Assembly (NCBI GenBank): GCA_964591295.1
Contig: CAZQAG010000059.1
Span: forward strand, 1-14,583
DNA: 14,583 nt
Source of the DNA: VAXT01 sp964591295
Lineage (GTDB): Bacteria; Actinomycetota; Thermoleophilia; Gaiellales; Gaiellaceae
Reading direction: 5' to 3'
Position numbers and translations under genes: made by a program
Notes under the pieces: model-generated
What the model was told of the DNA's origin: nothing
Seen by the model: only the letters and a program-made list of their open reading frames with translations
The model's database searches: none
Shown: piece after piece, positions 6,035 through 12,190 of the stretch
How the letters are laid out: each line of letters begins with the position of its first letter
Position numbering within the stretch: position 1 is the first letter of the stretch

Positions 6035-6060
6035 ACGTGCTCACCGACAGGAGGAGCTTC

Positions 6061-6258
6061 ATGAGCGAGCACGACAGCACGCTGGGCGAAGAGGAGATCC
6101 AGAGCACGCCGGCCAGGTCCGAGACGCCGGCCGAGGGCGACACGGACGGGACCGACGGCGACAGCGACGGCATGGACACCGGCGGCGGCGGCGGCTCCGA
6201 CTCGGACGGTACGGACTCGGACGGTACGGACTCCGATTCAGACGACACGGACACATAG
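6061..6258 (+). CDS. Asp-rich repeat peptide (65 aa)
   Basis: A 65-aa acidic peptide starting at ATG 6061 with a strong AGGAGG (6049-6054). An in-frame GTG at 6037 is rejected because it lies almost at the predicted transcription start. The first 26 or so residues (MSEHDSTLGEEEIQSTPARS...) are mixed and Glu-containing. The rest is almost entirely Asp, Gly, Ser and Thr, with TDGTDGDSDG, a GGGGG linker, and DSDGT repeats encoded by a 15-bp tandem DNA repeat at 6199-6228. By count it has 16 Asp and 6 Glu against one Arg and one His. There is no signal peptide, Cys or membrane segment. The D-x-D-G motifs resemble calcium-binding thrombospondin-3/dockerin-like loops, and the two-part layout resembles a leader plus core. 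Either reading is inference. The gene lies 20 bp before the cupin_4 frame. Confidence 0.7.
   Translation: MSEHDSTLGEEEIQSTPARSETPAEGDTDGTDGDSDGMDTGGGGGSDSDGTDSDGTDSDSDDTDT
6199..6228 (+). repeat. 15-bp tandem repeat encoding DSDGT
   Basis: GACTCGGACGGTACG occurs twice in tandem (6199-6213 and 6214-6228) and a decayed third copy follows from 6229 (GACTCCGATTC). The unit is five codons, so copy number can change without breaking the frame. Confidence 0.85.
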
Positions 6259-6278
6259 CGCGCTCTGGTTCGTTTGCT

Positions 6279-7526
6279 GTGAGCTCCGCGCGGATAGGCC
6301 GGCCACCGCAGACGGATGCGCGGGCAAAGCCCGCGCATCCTGAAGGCGGCACCGCAAGCGGCGCCTTAGTGCGCTGCGTCGGACCCGTCGAGGCCGAGCG
6401 GTTCTTCGACGAGTACTGGGAGCAGAAGCCCCTCCTCGTCCCGCGCGACGAGGAGGGGCGCTTCGACGACCTCCTGTCGGTCGAGGAGGTCGAAGGGCGT
6501 GTCACGGGCGGCGGGCTTCGGCATCCGGCCTTCCGCGTCGTGAAAGAAGGTGAGAAGCACTCCCTCGCCGACTACGCCGAGGACGTCTCCTGGTCGCCGA
6601 CGCCGTTCTCCGGAACCGCCAGGGTCGAGCGCGTCGCGGCGGAGTTCGAGCGGGGCGCGACCATCGTGCTCCAGGCGCTGCACGTGCATCACCGACCGCT
6701 GGCAAGCTTCTGTCGCGATCTCGAGCGGGAGCTCGGCCACCCGGCGCAGGCGAACGCCTACTACACGCCGCCTTCCGCGCAGGGATTCAAAGTCCATCAC
6801 GACACGCACGACGTCTTCTGCCTCCAGGTTGCGGGCGAGAAGCGCTGGCTCGTCTACCCGCCCGTCCTCGAGTTGCCGCTGCGCAGCCAGAAGTACACGC
6901 CGGAGATGGGCAGGCCCGGCGACGCCGTCCTCGACGTCACGATGCGGGCCGGCGACACCCTGTACCTGCCGCGCGGCTGGTTGCACCAGGCGATGACCTC
7001 GGACACGGCCTCGCTCCACTTGACGGTCGGGGTCTCCGTCTCGACGTGGCTCGACGCGCTGCAGGCGGCACTGAAGGAGGCGGCCAGGGAGGAGGTCGAT
7101 CTGCGCCGGGGCGTTCCCGTGGGCGGCGAAGCCCCTGACGGCCTGCTCGAGCTCCTTGCGAGCCGCCTTGCGCCCGAGTCCGTCTCGTCCCGCATGCGGC
7201 GCTCTTTCGTGCGGAGCCGACGCCCCGTGCGGGAGGATGCGTTCGACCAGGTGCGCGCGCTCGGGGAGCTCGACGTCGAGACTGGGCTCGAACGGCGCGA
7301 GACCGTGATCTTCGACCTCGTCGTCGGCGACGAGGAGGCGATGCTCAGCTTCGAGGGTCGAGATCTCCGCTTCCCGGCGCGAATCGGGGCGGAGCTCGAG
7401 TTCGTCGGCGCTGCCGAAGGCTCGTTCCGGCTCACCGACCTCCCCGGACGCCTGGACGACGCAGGGCGCCTCGTGCTGGGCCGCCGGCTCGTGCGGGAGG
7501 GCTTCCTGCGAATCAGCCCGGACTGA
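6279..7526 (+). CDS. JmjC-type cupin_4 oxygenase (ribosomal-oxygenase-like)
   Basis: A 415-aa protein of the cupin_4/JmjC family, which includes RoxA/YcfD and MINA53/NO66: Fe(II)- and 2-oxoglutarate-dependent hydroxylases acting on protein side chains. The N-terminal FFDEYWEQKPLLVPR (residues 42-56) is the family signature. The facial triad is H173 and D175 in KVHHDTHDVF, and H236 in LPRGWLHQA; GEKRWLVYPP (186-195) is also typical. The C-terminal half would form the winged-helix-like region of the family, and the substrate is unknown. The start is uncertain: GTG 6279 gives a 30-residue low-complexity N-terminus encoded by a 12-bp hairpin, whereas GTG 6369 begins just before the conserved domain; neither has a good Shine-Dalgarno. 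The gene overlaps the convergent Suc/Fer gene by 14 bp. Confidence 0.88.
   Translation: MSSARIGRPPQTDARAKPAHPEGGTASGALVRCVGPVEAERFFDEYWEQKPLLVPRDEEGRFDDLLSVEEVEGRVTGGGLRHPAFRVVKEGEKHSLADYAEDVSWSPTPFSGTARVERVAAEFERGATIVLQALHVHHRPLASFCRDLERELGHPAQANAYYTPPSAQGFKVHHDTHDVFCLQVAGEKRWLVYPPVLELPLRSQKYTPEMGRPGDAVLDVTMRAGDTLYLPRGWLHQAMTSDTASLHLTVGVSVSTWLDALQAALKEAAREEVDLRRGVPVGGEAPDGLLELLASRLAPESVSSRMRRSFVRSRRPVREDAFDQVRALGELDVETGLERRETVIFDLVVGDEEAMLSFEGRDLRFPARIGAELEFVGAAEGSFRLTDLPGRLDDAGRLVLGRRLVREGFLRISPD
6314..6340 (+). terminator. Perfect 12-bp hairpin between the Asp-rich peptide and the oxygenase domain
   Basis: GGATGCGCGGGC (6314-6325), loop AAA, GCCCGCGCATCC (6329-6340). It has the form of a GC-rich actinobacterial terminator without a U-run. 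If real, it argues that the oxygenase gene starts at 6369 and not at 6279. Confidence 0.45.
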
Positions 7527-8379
7527 CGACGTAACGAAGCGGCCGCTTCGACGCATCGGAATTGCAGGTGAGGAGGGCGAGGTCGCCCCGCTCCTCCTCC
7601 ACGTTGACCCGGTGGGAGTGCCCGCCCGCCTGGAACGAGACCTCACAGGAGCCGTTGCGCCGCTGCACCTTCTCGAGTGACAGATCGTCGATGCCGGTCA
7701 GCCCGGTCGCTTCCCTGATGCTGCGCTCGGCTGCCTGCACCGAAAACGTGTAGATGGACCGTCCTCGGTAGTGGTCGAGTAGCACGCGTCGCGCGAAGTG
7801 CTCGTCCAGGACGGATCCGGCCGCCCTGCGGTCGACGCGCCCGTAGTAGAGCCCTTCGGGTAGGCAAACGAGGTTTCCCGCGAAGCGATCGCCGCCGATG
7901 TGGGTCACCTGCCAGGCCCAGTCGGGCTCGAGCTCGTCCCGCAGCGCGTCGAACAACGGCCTGCCGTGCCGGGCGCAGCACGGATCGTGCTTGCCATGCG
8001 TGCAGACGAGGAACAACGGCTGCGCAGCCGGGGTGCCCGCCAGCAGGTCGACGCCGCGGAGATCCTCGTAAGCCTCGAACTCGAAGCGCCTCAAACTCAT
8101 CTCGCCCGGCCGGGAAGAGGCCGCGAAGGCAACGAGCTCCGGCCGGCGCCTGCGGTCGGGCCGGCGGATGAAGAGAAGCCGGCCGTGCGGGACGGACGCG
8201 ACCTGCTCGCGGAGATGCTGCTTGACCTGATCCGAGAGCCCGCTCCCCGGCAGCGCGTCGCGCGTCCAGAGCCCTCGGTACTCGATCAGAAACCAGTGGT
8301 CGATCCGGCTGGCAGTCGCGGCCAGCGGCTCGTCGTTCTCTCGTGAGAGGTCGGAGCAGAATGGCCGGCGTTCCGTCAA
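7513..8379 (-). CDS. Sucrase/ferredoxin-like (thioredoxin-like [2Fe-2S]) family protein
   Basis: A 288-aa member of the Suc_Fer-like family (PF06999), with a C-terminal thioredoxin-like ferredoxin domain. Signature segments are CTHGKHDPCCARHGRPL (residues 126-142) and HIGGDRFAGNLVCLPEGLYYG (160-180); Cys8, Cys126, Cys134, Cys135 and His160 are candidate cluster ligands. Family function is poorly defined, with electron-transfer or redox roles proposed. The start is TTG at 8379, chosen because it overlaps the TGA of the upstream biotin carboxylase gene (TTGA, 4 bp), giving translational coupling. An Fe-S or redox protein expressed with a carboxylase subunit has no established explanation. The 3' end overlaps the oxygenase gene by 14 bp. 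Confidence 0.88.
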   Translation of the reverse strand: MTERRPFCSDLSRENDEPLAATASRIDHWFLIEYRGLWTRDALPGSGLSDQVKQHLREQVASVPHGRLLFIRRPDRRRRPELVAFAASSRPGEMSLRRFEFEAYEDLRGVDLLAGTPAAQPLFLVCTHGKHDPCCARHGRPLFDALRDELEPDWAWQVTHIGGDRFAGNLVCLPEGLYYGRVDRRAAGSVLDEHFARRVLLDHYRGRSIYTFSVQAAERSIREATGLTGIDDLSLEKVQRRNGSCEVSFQAGGHSHRVNVEEERGDLALLTCNSDASKRPLRYVVSPG

Positions 8380-10145
8380 CCGGCGTCCTGTGTGACGAGA
8401 CAGATCACCTGGCCGGTCGCGACGGACTGGCCCGCCTCGACGGCGAGCTCCGAGACGATCCCGGCGCGTGGCGCGGTGATCTCGTTCTCCATCTTCATCG
8501 CCTCGACGACGCAGACGACCTGGCCGGCTTCCACCTCGTCCCCCTCGCCCACTTCGACCGCGAGCACCGTCCCCTGCATCGGCGTGACGATCGCGTCTCG
8601 CGCGGCGCCGCGGTGGGCTTGTTGTGCCTCACGGTCGTGCCGGCGGCGGGCGAGCTCGGCGTGGGGCGGCTCCGGCACGAGCAGCCTGACCTCGAAGCGT
8701 CGGCCCTCGATCTCCGCCTGGACGACCCGCTCGTGCAACCGTCCGTCCGATGCACCCGCTACGCTTGTTGTCAGATGCGACAACTGCTCTGCACGATCCG
8801 CAAGCTCCTCGGACTCGATCACGCCACGACACGTCTCTCCGGCGGCGAAGCAGGCGTGCTCGAGGAGCGCACGATGGAAGCCGACGAGCGTCGTGACGCC
8901 GCCGATCTCGTACTCGCCGAGCGATCGCAGCATCCGGTGGCGCGCATGCTCTCGGTCCATCCCGTGAACGCACAGCTTCGCGATCAAAGGGTCATAGAGG
9001 CCGACCACCTCGCTTCCCTCCCCGACGCCGGAGTCGACTCTCACCCCCGGTCCGGCAGGCTCCCGGTAGCTCGTGATCCGCCCCGGCGCAGGCAGAAAGC
9101 CCTTGGAGGGATCTTCTGCGTTGATCCGGCACTCGATCGCGTGCCCGCTCAGTCGCACATCCTCCTGGCGAAGCGATAGCGGCTCCCCGGCCGCGATTAG
9201 AACCTGCTCGCGGACGAGGTCGAGCCCCGTCACGAGCTCGGTCACGGTGTGCTCCACCTGGATCCGGGTGTTCATCTCCAGGAAGAAGTACTCACCCTCA
9301 CTGGAGAGCAAACCCTCGATCGTGCCCGCCGAGCGGTAGCCGACGGCCCGAGCTGCGTCGACGGCGATCTGGCCGATACGAGCACGGAGCTCGTCGTCGA
9401 CCGCCGGCGAAGGGGTTTCCTCGACGAGCTTCTGGTGGCGACGCTGGATCGTGCATTCCCGCTCGCCCAGGTGAATGACTGCGCCGTGCGCGTCGGCGAG
9501 CACCTGCACCTCGACATGGCGTGGATCCTCCAGGTAGCGCTCGACATAGACGGCCGGATCGGAGAAGTACGCCTGCCCTTCTCGCCGCGCGGTTTCGTAC
9601 GCACGCTCGACTTCGTCCGGAGATCCGACGACCTTCAGGCCCTTGCCGCCTCCGCCGGCCGAAGCCTTGATCGCAATCGGCCATCCGAGCTCGTCCCCGA
9701 GCCGCCGCACCTCGTCGGCGGACTCGGCCGGCTCGGTCGTCCCGGGAATGATCGGCACGCCCGCGGCGCTCATCGTCTGGCGCGCGGCGACCTTCGAGCC
9801 CATCAGCTCCATCGCCCCCGGCGGGGGGCCGATCCAGACGAGCCCCGCGGCCTCGACCGCGCGAGCGAAGTCGGCGTTCTCGGCCAGGAACCCGTAGCCG
9901 GGGTGCACGGCTTCCGCGCCCACACGCTTTGCGGCCTCCAGGATCCGTTCCTGGTTCAGGTAGCTATCCGCAGGGGCGCCGGGGCCGACGAGATATGCCT
10001 CGTCGGCGAAGCCGACGTGTAGCGCCCCACGGTCCGCCTCGGAGTAAACGGCGACCGGGGAGATTCCCAGCTCACGGAGCGTTCGGGAGATCCGGATCGC
10101 GATTTCTCCGCGGTTTGCGACGAGGACCTTGGTGAAGGGCGCCAT
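8376..10145 (-). CDS. Acyl-CoA carboxylase alpha subunit: biotin carboxylase fused to BCCP
   Basis: A 589-aa fusion. The biotin carboxylase part (about 1-450) shows KVLVANRGEIAIR (6-18), the ATP-grasp loop KASAGGGGKGLKVV (160-173), ECTIQRRHQKLVEE (230-243) and FLEMNTRIQVEH (288-299). A poorly conserved linker is followed by a biotinyl domain (about 518-585) with biotin attachment at Lys551 in VEAMKMENE. It carboxylates biotin with bicarbonate and ATP for transfer by a beta subunit, as in the actinobacterial acetyl/propionyl-CoA carboxylase alpha chain (AccA3/PccA type); substrate is set by the partner. A likely partner gene begins at 14583 on the same strand, not adjacent. The ATG at 10145 has no Shine-Dalgarno; GAGAAT (10161-10156) is a weak -10 candidate. 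Divergent from pgsA with only 23 bp between starts. Confidence 0.95.
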   Translation of the reverse strand: MAPFTKVLVANRGEIAIRISRTLRELGISPVAVYSEADRGALHVGFADEAYLVGPGAPADSYLNQERILEAAKRVGAEAVHPGYGFLAENADFARAVEAAGLVWIGPPPGAMELMGSKVAARQTMSAAGVPIIPGTTEPAESADEVRRLGDELGWPIAIKASAGGGGKGLKVVGSPDEVERAYETARREGQAYFSDPAVYVERYLEDPRHVEVQVLADAHGAVIHLGERECTIQRRHQKLVEETPSPAVDDELRARIGQIAVDAARAVGYRSAGTIEGLLSSEGEYFFLEMNTRIQVEHTVTELVTGLDLVREQVLIAAGEPLSLRQEDVRLSGHAIECRINAEDPSKGFLPAPGRITSYREPAGPGVRVDSGVGEGSEVVGLYDPLIAKLCVHGMDREHARHRMLRSLGEYEIGGVTTLVGFHRALLEHACFAAGETCRGVIESEELADRAEQLSHLTTSVAGASDGRLHERVVQAEIEGRRFEVRLLVPEPPHAELARRRHDREAQQAHRGAARDAIVTPMQGTVLAVEVGEGDEVEAGQVVCVVEAMKMENEITAPRAGIVSELAVEAGQSVATGQVICLVTQDAG

Positions 10146-10154
10146 GTCGGGGCG

Positions 10155-10160
10155 TATTCT
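10155..10160 (+). promoter_or_regulatory. -10 element TATTCT, near-leaderless promoter
   Basis: TATTCT ends 8 nt before the GTG at 10169 with no Shine-Dalgarno. It lies in the 23-bp divergent gap with the biotin carboxylase gene, so the two promoters must overlap. Confidence 0.5.
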
Positions 10161-10168
10161 CTCCGCCC

Positions 10169-10783
10169 GTGAGCTTTGCCGATCAGCTGACGTTGGCGCG
10201 GGCGGCAGTCGTGCCGCTTGTCGTTGCGCTGTACCTCTGGGATTTCAGCGGCCACGACTACTGGGCGACGGCGCTTTTCGGCGTCGCGATGGCGACCGAC
10301 TGGTTCGACGGGCGGATCGCGCGGCGCACTGGGCGCTCCTCGGCGCTCGGATCGCTCCTCGATCCGATCGCCGACAAGCTGCTGGTCCTGACCGTGATGA
10401 TCGTCCTCGTCGGCCGCGAGGTCTTTCCGGCCTGGATGGTGGCGGCGATCGTGGCGCGCGAGCTGCTCATCTCGGGGCTCAGGCTTGCCGCGCTCGAGCG
10501 CGGCGTCGTGCTCCAGGCCCGCGACCTCGGGCGCCTGAAGACCTGGACGCAGGCCGTCGCCGCAGCGCTCGGCGGGCTTGCCGCTGCCGGGGCGTTCGAC
10601 GACTCGATCGCCGTGTGGGGCCTCGGCGTCGCCCTCGCGCTGACCTGGATCTCGGGGCTCGACTACGCCCGGCTCGCGCCGGGCCTGCTGCGCGGAGGGC
10701 CCTCGGCGACCGCCGGTCGCGGTGCTTCCCCGCCAGACTCGACGCTCTCGAGCAGCCCGGCCAGTCGCCAGACGCTGCGATAA
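10169..10783 (+). CDS. pgsA: CDP-alcohol phosphatidyltransferase, PgsA-like
   Basis: A 204-aa integral membrane enzyme with the complete family motif D-x2-D-G-x2-A-R-x8-G-x3-D-x3-D: D44, D47, G48, A51, R52, G61, D65, D69 in MATDWFDGRIARR...LGSLLDPIADK. It transfers a phosphoalcohol to CDP-diacylglycerol. The sequence around NQLT/ADQLTLARAAVVP and the length suggest CDP-diacylglycerol-glycerol-3-phosphate 3-phosphatidyltransferase (phosphatidylglycerol phosphate synthase), but other head groups cannot be excluded. Several hydrophobic helices span residues 1-165. The final 40 residues are Ser/Pro/Gly-rich, unlike the family core, and are encoded opposite the 3' part of the epsilon-like gene (121-bp overlap). 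The start is GTG at 10169, next to a -10 box. Confidence 0.88.
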   Translation: MSFADQLTLARAAVVPLVVALYLWDFSGHDYWATALFGVAMATDWFDGRIARRTGRSSALGSLLDPIADKLLVLTVMIVLVGREVFPAWMVAAIVARELLISGLRLAALERGVVLQARDLGRLKTWTQAVAAALGGLAAAGAFDDSIAVWGLGVALALTWISGLDYARLAPGLLRGGPSATAGRGASPPDSTLSSSPASRQTLR

Positions 10784-10875
10784 GGATCGGTGGGGCCGCC
10801 GGGCACTGAGGCGAGCGCGGCGAGCAGTGCTTCCCGCTCTTCGACGGTCGGCTCGGGCGTGATCTCGAGCTCCAC
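10663..10875 (-). CDS. Acyl-CoA carboxylase epsilon-subunit-like small protein
   Basis: A 70-aa frame starting at GTG 10875, 7 nt after a TAGTCT -10 box (10888-10883). Residues 1-45 (MELEITPEPTVEEREALLAAL..., then PYRSVWRLAGLLE) have the layout of actinobacterial AccE/PccE epsilon subunits: a short strand, a P-T-x-E-E-R-E-A-L helix that resembles the N-P-T-x-E-E-L-A-A-L segment, and a C-terminal S-x-W-R motif. These small proteins stabilise the alpha-beta carboxylase complex. The assignment rests on this motif pattern and on carboxylase alpha and beta genes on the same strand nearby. Residues 50-70 are low-complexity and lie antisense to the pgsA tail. The plus strand across 10784-10875 carries no competing gene. 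Confidence 0.55.
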   Translation of the reverse strand: MELEITPEPTVEEREALLAALASVPGGPTDPYRSVWRLAGLLESVESGGEAPRPAVAEGPPRSRPGASRA

Positions 10876-10882
10876 CCCCTAG

Positions 10883-10888
10883 AGACTA
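10883..10888 (-). promoter_or_regulatory. -10 element TAGTCT for the epsilon-like gene
   Basis: Reading on the minus strand, TAGTCT is followed by 7 nt (CTAGGGG) and then the GTG at 10875, the spacing expected for a leaderless transcript. Confidence 0.45.
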
Positions 10889-10910
10889 AAGGCCTTCCGC
10901 AGAACCGACG

Positions 10911-11939
10911 ATGAATCGGTCTGTGAGACGTCTGCGCCCTCTCGCTCTGGTTGCGTGCGTACTCGTCGGCCTGGCCGCCGCTCCCGGCGCTGCGCCCTCG
11001 GGAAAGCGCTCCTGGGCGCAGCCGCAGATCAAGCTCGTCGTCGCGCGCGGCTACATGGCGCGCAGCGTGGCCACCTTTCGACCGAACGACTCCCTCACGC
11101 AGGCCGAGCTGCAGGAGCTCGTAGCCGCCCTGACCGAGGAGGAGCCCAGGGAGGCCGCAAACCCCGGTGCGCCCGCGACGATGGCCCAGGTCGACGCACG
11201 GCTCGTCCGGGCACTGGGACTCGGCCCCGAGGCTTCGGCGTTCTACGAGGCGGCCGCGGCAGCGGGGCTCCGTCCGCCGGCCAGGTTCGGGACCGAGGTC
11301 GTCGCACGCCTGCTGGGCCTGCGCACGAACCACCCGACAGGCCAGGACGATCTCGAGCGGCTCCCTTCGGATCCCGCGCCGCGCGCGGAAGTCGCCTACT
11401 CCGTCGCGCAGATCCTGCGCATGTCCGAATGGGACCGAGAGAGCGTGGAGGAGGCAGCGGAGGCGTTCGAGATCCCGACCCTGACGCCCTGGCAGAGGCG
11501 CGTGCTCACGACCGCCGTCGGCTTCATCGGCTTCCCGTACATCTGGGGCGGTGAGAGCGAATGGGCGGCGTCACCCTTCGGCCTGCAGCCCCGCGGGGGG
11601 TTCGACTGCTCCGGATTCGCGTGGCGGGTCTACAAGCTCCAGTCCTACCCCGGCGCACCGAAGCTCTCGAACACGTTGCGCGGTCGAACCGCCGCCGCGA
11701 TGGCCGGTGAGGTGCCCCGCCGGATGCGGATCAAGCTCGCCCGGCTCGCGCCCGCGGATCTCCTCTTCTTCGGCGGCCGCGGCGCCCGGCCGGCCCAGGT
11801 CGACCACATGGGGATCTATCTCGGGAACGGCTGGCTCGTCCACTCGTCGCGGTACGGCGTCGCACTCGCTCCGCTCGATGGCTGGTACGACGACCGGCTC
11901 TCCTGGGGCCGCCGGCCGCTGGCCGAAGCCGGGCTCTAG
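10911..11939 (+). CDS. Secreted NlpC/P60 peptidoglycan hydrolase with N-terminal SLH-like repeats
   Basis: A 342-aa protein with a signal peptide (basic RSVRRLRP, hydrophobic core to about residue 24, cleavage near APG-AAP). Residues about 36-75 (Q-I-K-L-V-V-A-R-G-Y, F-R-P-N-D-S-L-T-Q-A-E-L), 92-137 and 150-172 look like three degenerate S-layer-homology modules, which bind the cell wall. The C-terminal NlpC/P60 domain (about 195-335) has the catalytic Cys233 in GGFDCSGFAW, His299 in VDHMGIYLG and a third polar residue His311 in WLVHSS, preceded by FIGFPYIWGG. It would cleave peptide cross-links outside the cell. The start at 10911 keeps the signal peptide intact; no convincing Shine-Dalgarno or close -10 box is seen. 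Confidence 0.88.
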   Translation: MNRSVRRLRPLALVACVLVGLAAAPGAAPSGKRSWAQPQIKLVVARGYMARSVATFRPNDSLTQAELQELVAALTEEEPREAANPGAPATMAQVDARLVRALGLGPEASAFYEAAAAAGLRPPARFGTEVVARLLGLRTNHPTGQDDLERLPSDPAPRAEVAYSVAQILRMSEWDRESVEEAAEAFEIPTLTPWQRRVLTTAVGFIGFPYIWGGESEWAASPFGLQPRGGFDCSGFAWRVYKLQSYPGAPKLSNTLRGRTAAAMAGEVPRRMRIKLARLAPADLLFFGGRGARPAQVDHMGIYLGNGWLVHSSRYGVALAPLDGWYDDRLSWGRRPLAEAGL

Positions 11940-11978
11940 AGACCCGCAGAGCAGGGACTTCCAGGGGGCACGTCACGT

Positions 11979-12044
11979 TCACCCGAAAGGGTGATGGCCC
12001 GGCCAGGTGGGCGGGAGACAATCGCTGTCCGCACTTCTACCTGG
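11979..12044 (+). promoter_or_regulatory. Structured leader ahead of the small membrane peptide / GGDEF-HD-GYP operon
   Basis: After the peptidase gene, TCACCC (11979-11984), a GAAA tetraloop and GGGTGA (11989-11994) form a compact hairpin. TGGCC-c-GGCCA follows (11995-12005). Then CCAGGT (12003-12008) pairs with ACCTGG (12039-12044), enclosing GCG (12011-12013) with CGC (12030-12032) and GACA (12017-12020) with TGTC (12026-12029). The right arm ends in the GG of the GGGAGG ribosome-binding site (12043-12048), so this fold would restrict translation, while the TGGCC/GGCCA helix competes for 12003-12005. That is switch-like architecture. It does not match the GEMM c-di-GMP consensus I know. 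The GNRA hairpin may alternatively belong to the peptidase terminator. Confidence 0.4.
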
Positions 12045-12055
12045 GAGGAAGCAAC

Positions 12056-12163
12056 GTGCTGGAGTGGAGACCTCGCCTGTTTGTTCTGATGCTCGTCGTC
12101 GTTCTCATCGGCCTGATGGCCGGTTACATCGAATTCAACGCCCACTTCAACTGGGAGTGGTAG
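12056..12163 (+). CDS. 35-aa single-pass membrane peptide
   Basis: The GTG at 12056 is preceded by GGGAGG (12043-12048) at ideal spacing, one of the best ribosome-binding sites in the window. The 35-aa product has a short basic start (LEWRPR), one hydrophobic helix (about residues 8-23, LFVLMLVVVLIGLMAG) and an aromatic, acidic tail ending NWEW. It is likely membrane-inserted with the tail outside. It lies 27 bp before the GGDEF-HD-GYP gene on the same strand and should share its transcript. I do not recognise a named family. The coding claim rests on the ribosome-binding site, the clean helix and the position. Confidence 0.6.
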   Translation: MLEWRPRLFVLMLVVVLIGLMAGYIEFNAHFNWEW

Positions 12164-12190
12164 CGGGCTGGGACTGAGGGGGGAGCGAAG

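Noticed and set aside
6037..6060. GTG 6037 as the start of the Asp-rich peptide
   Set aside because: It lies at or before the predicted transcription start, and the ATG at 6061 has an AGGAGG at proper spacing.
11979..12055. GEMM (c-di-GMP-I) riboswitch
   Set aside because: A GAAA tetraloop is present, but the conserved CACGCACAGGGCAAACC and GGACGCAAAGCC segments are missing.
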